DNA of 64,000 nt, taken from NCBI GenBank assembly GCA_963802765.1, contig CAWDJZ010000013.1, positions 372,001 to 436,000 of the forward strand. Direction: 5' to 3'. A program made the translations under genes and the position numbers. Within the stretch, counting starts at the first letter, position 1, and each line of letters opens with the position of its first letter. Positions 61,751 to 64,000 of the stretch are shown here, piece by piece. The stretch is from Gaiellasilicea sp963802765. Lineage in GTDB: Bacteria > Actinomycetota > Thermoleophilia > Gaiellales > Gaiellaceae. The notes under the pieces were generated by a model, which had not been told where the DNA came from, made no database searches, and was given only the letters and a program-made list of their open reading frames with translations.

Positions 61751-61782
61751 AAAAAAAGCGCCCGCAGCTCGAAGCAGCTGCG
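61751..61782 (-). terminator. Terminator-like hairpin in the P-II leader
   Basis: Read leftwards: CGCAGCT and AGCTGCG form a 7-base stem with loop GCTTCG; GGCGC then TTTTTTT follow. It is located inside the leader (or inside the long form's coding region), 29 bases before the P-II ATG. It could be an attenuator or the end of a leftward upstream transcript. Confidence 0.5.
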
Positions 61783-61791
61783 AGACGCCAT

Positions 61792-62034
61792 AGTCTCCGT
61801 CCCTCCTGCGCCGGCGGGACTTGTCTCAGAACGTAGCAGCGGCCGGGGACGGATGCAAAGCGCGAGTGCGTCGGCCCCGAAATGCGGGTGGCGCGACCCG
61901 GAGGCCGCTGCTATCTTCGGCTTCTTGATGAGACTCCTCGCCCGTATCTAGGACACCCGTTGCCGCGGCCCGCCGTAGCGCGGGCGTCGCGTGCTGTGGT
62001 CCCTGGAGTTCTCGGTTGGTGAAGGAGTTTCGGA
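61792..62034. promoter_or_regulatory. Divergent gap between P-II and the ABC exporter
   Basis: A 243-base region. On the minus side AGGAGGG (61801-61807) lies 9 bases before the long P-II start. On the plus side GAAGGAG (62021-62027) serves the ABC gene. CCCGC/GCGGG is a small inverted repeat near 61969-61984. No convincing promoter or operator was identified by eye, and no riboswitch fold was recognised. Confidence 0.5.
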
Positions 62035-62910
62035 ATGAGCGAGGTCATCGAGTTGCGTAGCACCGAAGCGAACCGCGCGGGTGCGAACGGGAAGGTCCCG
62101 GCCGTCGACGTGCGCGATCTCCGCAAGGAGTTCTCGCGGCGTGACCGGAAGGCGGGCCGCTTCGCGCGGAGGAAGCGGGCTGCCCTGCACGGCGTCACGT
62201 TCACGATGGAGCGCGGCGAGTGCGTCGCCATCCTCGGCCAGAACGGCTCGGGCAAGTCGACGCTGGTCCGCCTGCTCTCGACGCTGCTCTTCCACGACGG
62301 CGGCAGCGCGCACGTGTTCGGGCACGACGTCTTCACCGAGCCGCGCCCGGTGCGCAAGCTGGTCAACCGCGTCTCGGTCGAGGCGAGCTTCTTCAAGAAG
62401 ATGTCGGCCGGCGAGAACCTGCACTACGCGGCGCGGTACTACGGCATGGGGCCGCGTGAGACGCGGGTGAAGATCCCCGCAATTCTCACGAAGGTCGGTT
62501 TCCCCGTCGACCGGCGCAGCGAGCCGATGGAGAACCTCTCACGCGGGATGCAGCAGAAGGTCGCACTCGCGCGAGCGCTCCTCACCTCGCCGGTGCTGCT
62601 GCTCCTCGACGAGCCGACGACGGGCCTCGACCCGCGGTCGAAGCTCGAGGTGCAGGAGTTCATCCGCGAGCTGCGCCGAAGCCACGACTCCACCATCCTG
62701 CTCTGCACGCACGACCTCGCCGAGGCCGAGGCCCTGGCGGACCGCGTCGGCCTCCTCGACCGCGGCGAGTTGCTCTTCCTCGAGACGGTGCCGGAGATCC
62801 TCTCCCGCTTCGGCGTCGACACGCTCGAGCAGGCGTTCTTCGCCGCCACCGGCCGCGCGTTCGAGGCCGAGGCGGACGAGGACGACGAGGACCGGGAGGT
62901 GTTCGCCTGA
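62035..62910 (+). CDS. ABC transporter ATP-binding protein (ABC-2/DrrA type)
   Basis: A 291-residue exporter ATPase. Walker A GQNGSGKST, signature LSRGMQQKVALARALL, Walker B VLLLLDEPTTGLD, and switch His in CTHDLAEAE. The C-terminal acidic tail (EADEDDEDREVF) is unusual. A 40-residue basic N-terminal extension precedes the cassette. The next gene starts on its last base pair (TGATG), so the pair makes one exporter. Confidence 0.92.
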   Translation: MSEVIELRSTEANRAGANGKVPAVDVRDLRKEFSRRDRKAGRFARRKRAALHGVTFTMERGECVAILGQNGSGKSTLVRLLSTLLFHDGGSAHVFGHDVFTEPRPVRKLVNRVSVEASFFKKMSAGENLHYAARYYGMGPRETRVKIPAILTKVGFPVDRRSEPMENLSRGMQQKVALARALLTSPVLLLLDEPTTGLDPRSKLEVQEFIRELRRSHDSTILLCTHDLAEAEALADRVGLLDRGELLFLETVPEILSRFGVDTLEQAFFAATGRAFEAEADEDDEDREVFA

Positions 62911-63743
62911 TGCGTGGCGCGGCCGCAACGCTGAGAGCCGAGCTGATCGGCCTCGGCGGCGTCGTCGAGCGCAACGTCTACCTGACCCGCCGCTACATCT
63001 GGTGGGACGTCGCCTTCATGGTCTGGACGATCGCGAACACGCTCACGGTCGTCTTCATCGCGGAGGGGATCGAGGCGACCGGCGGCGAGATCGACGTCAA
63101 CCGGGCGACGACGACGCTCCTGATCGGCGCCGTCGTCTGGGCCTACCTCGGGATCCTCTTCGAGTTCATGACCGAGACGGTCGCCTGGGAGCGCTGGGAG
63201 GGGACGATCGAGTACACCTTCATGGCGCCGCTGTCGCGCGCGATGCATCTCGCCGGCGCGGGGTTGTTCGCCGTGCTCTACGGGCTGGTGCGCGCGATCA
63301 TCCTCTTCGTCGTCGTCGCGCTCTTCTTCGACCTGCAGATGCCGCAGGCCGACTTCCTGGCCGCCTTCGTGGTGCTCGTCGCCGGCTCGCTCGCGTTCAT
63401 CGGGATCGGTGTGATGACCGCGGTGCTGCCGCTGATCTCGCCGGAGAAGGGCGCGCAGCTCGGCTTCGTCGCGCAGGGGATGCTGCTCGTCGTCTCGGGC
63501 GTCTACTACCCGGTCGAGGTGCTGCCGCAGTGGATGGAGTGGCTGTCGGTGATCTCGCCGGCCACGTACGTGCTCGACGGGATCAGGGAGGCGATCCTCG
63601 ACGGCGCCGGCCTCTCGACGATGTGGGACGAGATCTGGCCGCTGCTCCTGATCGGCGTCGTCGCCGCTCCCGTCGGCCTGTTCGTGTTCAGCCGCGGCGA
63701 GATCTATGCGAAGAAGCACGGGAAGCTGAAGCGGTCGGGGTAA
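62910..63743 (+). CDS. ABC-2 type transporter permease
   Basis: A 277-residue membrane protein with six helices (ELIGLGGVVERNVYLTRRY before the first; LLIGAVVWAYLGILFEFM; AIILFVVVALFFDL; VVSGVYYPVEVLPQWM is the ABC-2 signature). It probably exports a lipid, polysaccharide or drug with the ATPase upstream. ATG 62910. Confidence 0.9.
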   Translation: MRGAAATLRAELIGLGGVVERNVYLTRRYIWWDVAFMVWTIANTLTVVFIAEGIEATGGEIDVNRATTTLLIGAVVWAYLGILFEFMTETVAWERWEGTIEYTFMAPLSRAMHLAGAGLFAVLYGLVRAIILFVVVALFFDLQMPQADFLAAFVVLVAGSLAFIGIGVMTAVLPLISPEKGAQLGFVAQGMLLVVSGVYYPVEVLPQWMEWLSVISPATYVLDGIREAILDGAGLSTMWDEIWPLLLIGVVAAPVGLFVFSRGEIYAKKHGKLKRSG

Positions 63744-63744
63744 C

Positions 63745-64000
63745 GTGAGGCGGCTGGACGCCCACCGCGTGTGGCTCGGCTACCGGGGTGTCGAGGCGTT
63801 CGCGTTCGGGCTCGGCTGGACGGTCGCCCCGGTCTTCTTCATTCGGGAGCTCGACTTCAGCCCGCTCGAGCTGGTGCTCGCGGGGACCGCGCTCGAAGTG
63901 GCGTACTTCGTCTTCGAGATCCCGACCGGGGTTGTCGCGGACACCTACGGGCGACGGCTGTCCGTGATCCTCGGCGTGCTCGGGCTCGGGATCGGCTTCG
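63745..64000 (+). CDS. Major facilitator superfamily transporter, N-terminal part
   Basis: The gene runs off the right edge; 85 codons are seen from GTG 63745. Helix 1 (VWLGYRGVEAFAFGLGWTVAPVFF) and the motif A region GVVADTYGRRLSVIL fit a drug-efflux MFS. It starts one base after the permease stop, so it may belong to the same transcript. Confidence 0.85.
   Translation, partial: MRRLDAHRVWLGYRGVEAFAFGLGWTVAPVFFIRELDFSPLELVLAGTALEVAYFVFEIPTGVVADTYGRRLSVILGVLGLGIGF

Noticed and set aside
61792..62034. Glutamine riboswitch before P-II
   Set aside because: No glnA-motif core could be matched by eye in either direction.

Overview
The window is a 64 kb stretch of very GC-rich chromosome with gene content typical of Actinobacteria. 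Markers are a fhaA-fhaB-pstP-rodA-pbpA-pknB cluster in the mycobacterial order, SufU-type Fe-S assembly, a Dcd of actinobacterial length, and many GTG/TTG starts with 4-bp start/stop overlaps. Kinases with discoidin-like tails and a TatA/TatC pair suggest a Thermoleophilia-like lineage (Gaiellales/Solirubrobacterales); that placement is inference. No rRNA, tRNA or CRISPR array was recognised.

Layout. 0-5.6 kb: the tail of a REP-associated tyrosine transposase, a diheme cytochrome c lipoprotein, a STAS anti-sigma antagonist, a TPR membrane protein, an amidohydrolase, TatC/TatA and an SDR. 5.6-10.1 kb: sufC-sufB, three tandem VOC-fold paralogues, then sufD. 10.1-19 kb: an orphan NarL-type histidine kinase opposite an NMT1/SsuA-type ABC transporter, followed by a P450, an alpha/beta hydrolase, an SDR, an MBL-fold hydrolase and an alpha-dioxygenase-like heme peroxidase. 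19-27.5 kb: YceH, a BBE-type flavoprotein, an MFS exporter, an M6-like metalloprotease, two lipoproteins and EttA, with dense apparent frameshifts. 27.6-31.1 kb: methyltransferase, Lon-N domain protein, sufS-sufU-Rieske. 31.5-32 kb: a small terminator-ended transcription unit and REP-like repeats. 32-39.5 kb: NDUFA9-like SDR, dcd, putative glycoside hydrolase, CBS protein, pdxH, gabT, a Ser/Thr kinase with a separate discoidin-like tail, ddl. 39.7-48.5 kb: pknB, pbpA, rodA, pstP, fhaB, fhaA and a further membrane kinase, all leftward. 48.6-55.4 kb: a CARDB-like membrane protein, DUF4446, HNH nuclease, DUF2199, rhodanese, argG-argH, SIMPL protein. 55.4-61.8 kb: nitrogen assimilation (gltB, amt, P-II). 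62-64 kb: an ABC exporter and the start of an MFS gene.

How it works together. The suf genes rebuild a complete SUF machine (scaffold SufBCD, desulfurase SufS, transfer protein SufU) from two loci 19 kb apart. The pkn/fha/pstP/rodA/pbpA/ddl block couples phospho-signalling to peptidoglycan synthesis. GltB, Amt and P-II form an ammonium assimilation and sensing module. ArgG-ArgH lie behind a TGCA-repeat operator candidate. The 11-19 kb block looks like uptake plus oxidative modification of an unknown small molecule or lipid.

The most unusual non-coding content is a family of dispersed palindromic elements with covarying arms and a conserved GGAG, REP-like copies matching the transposase 3' end, a leaderless upstream ORF with a hairpin before gltB, and a hairpin over the ddl start. 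At least ten genes carry single-base frameshifts, often in G/C runs. These look more like sequence or assembly error than decay, because conserved protein sequence continues on both sides of each break.
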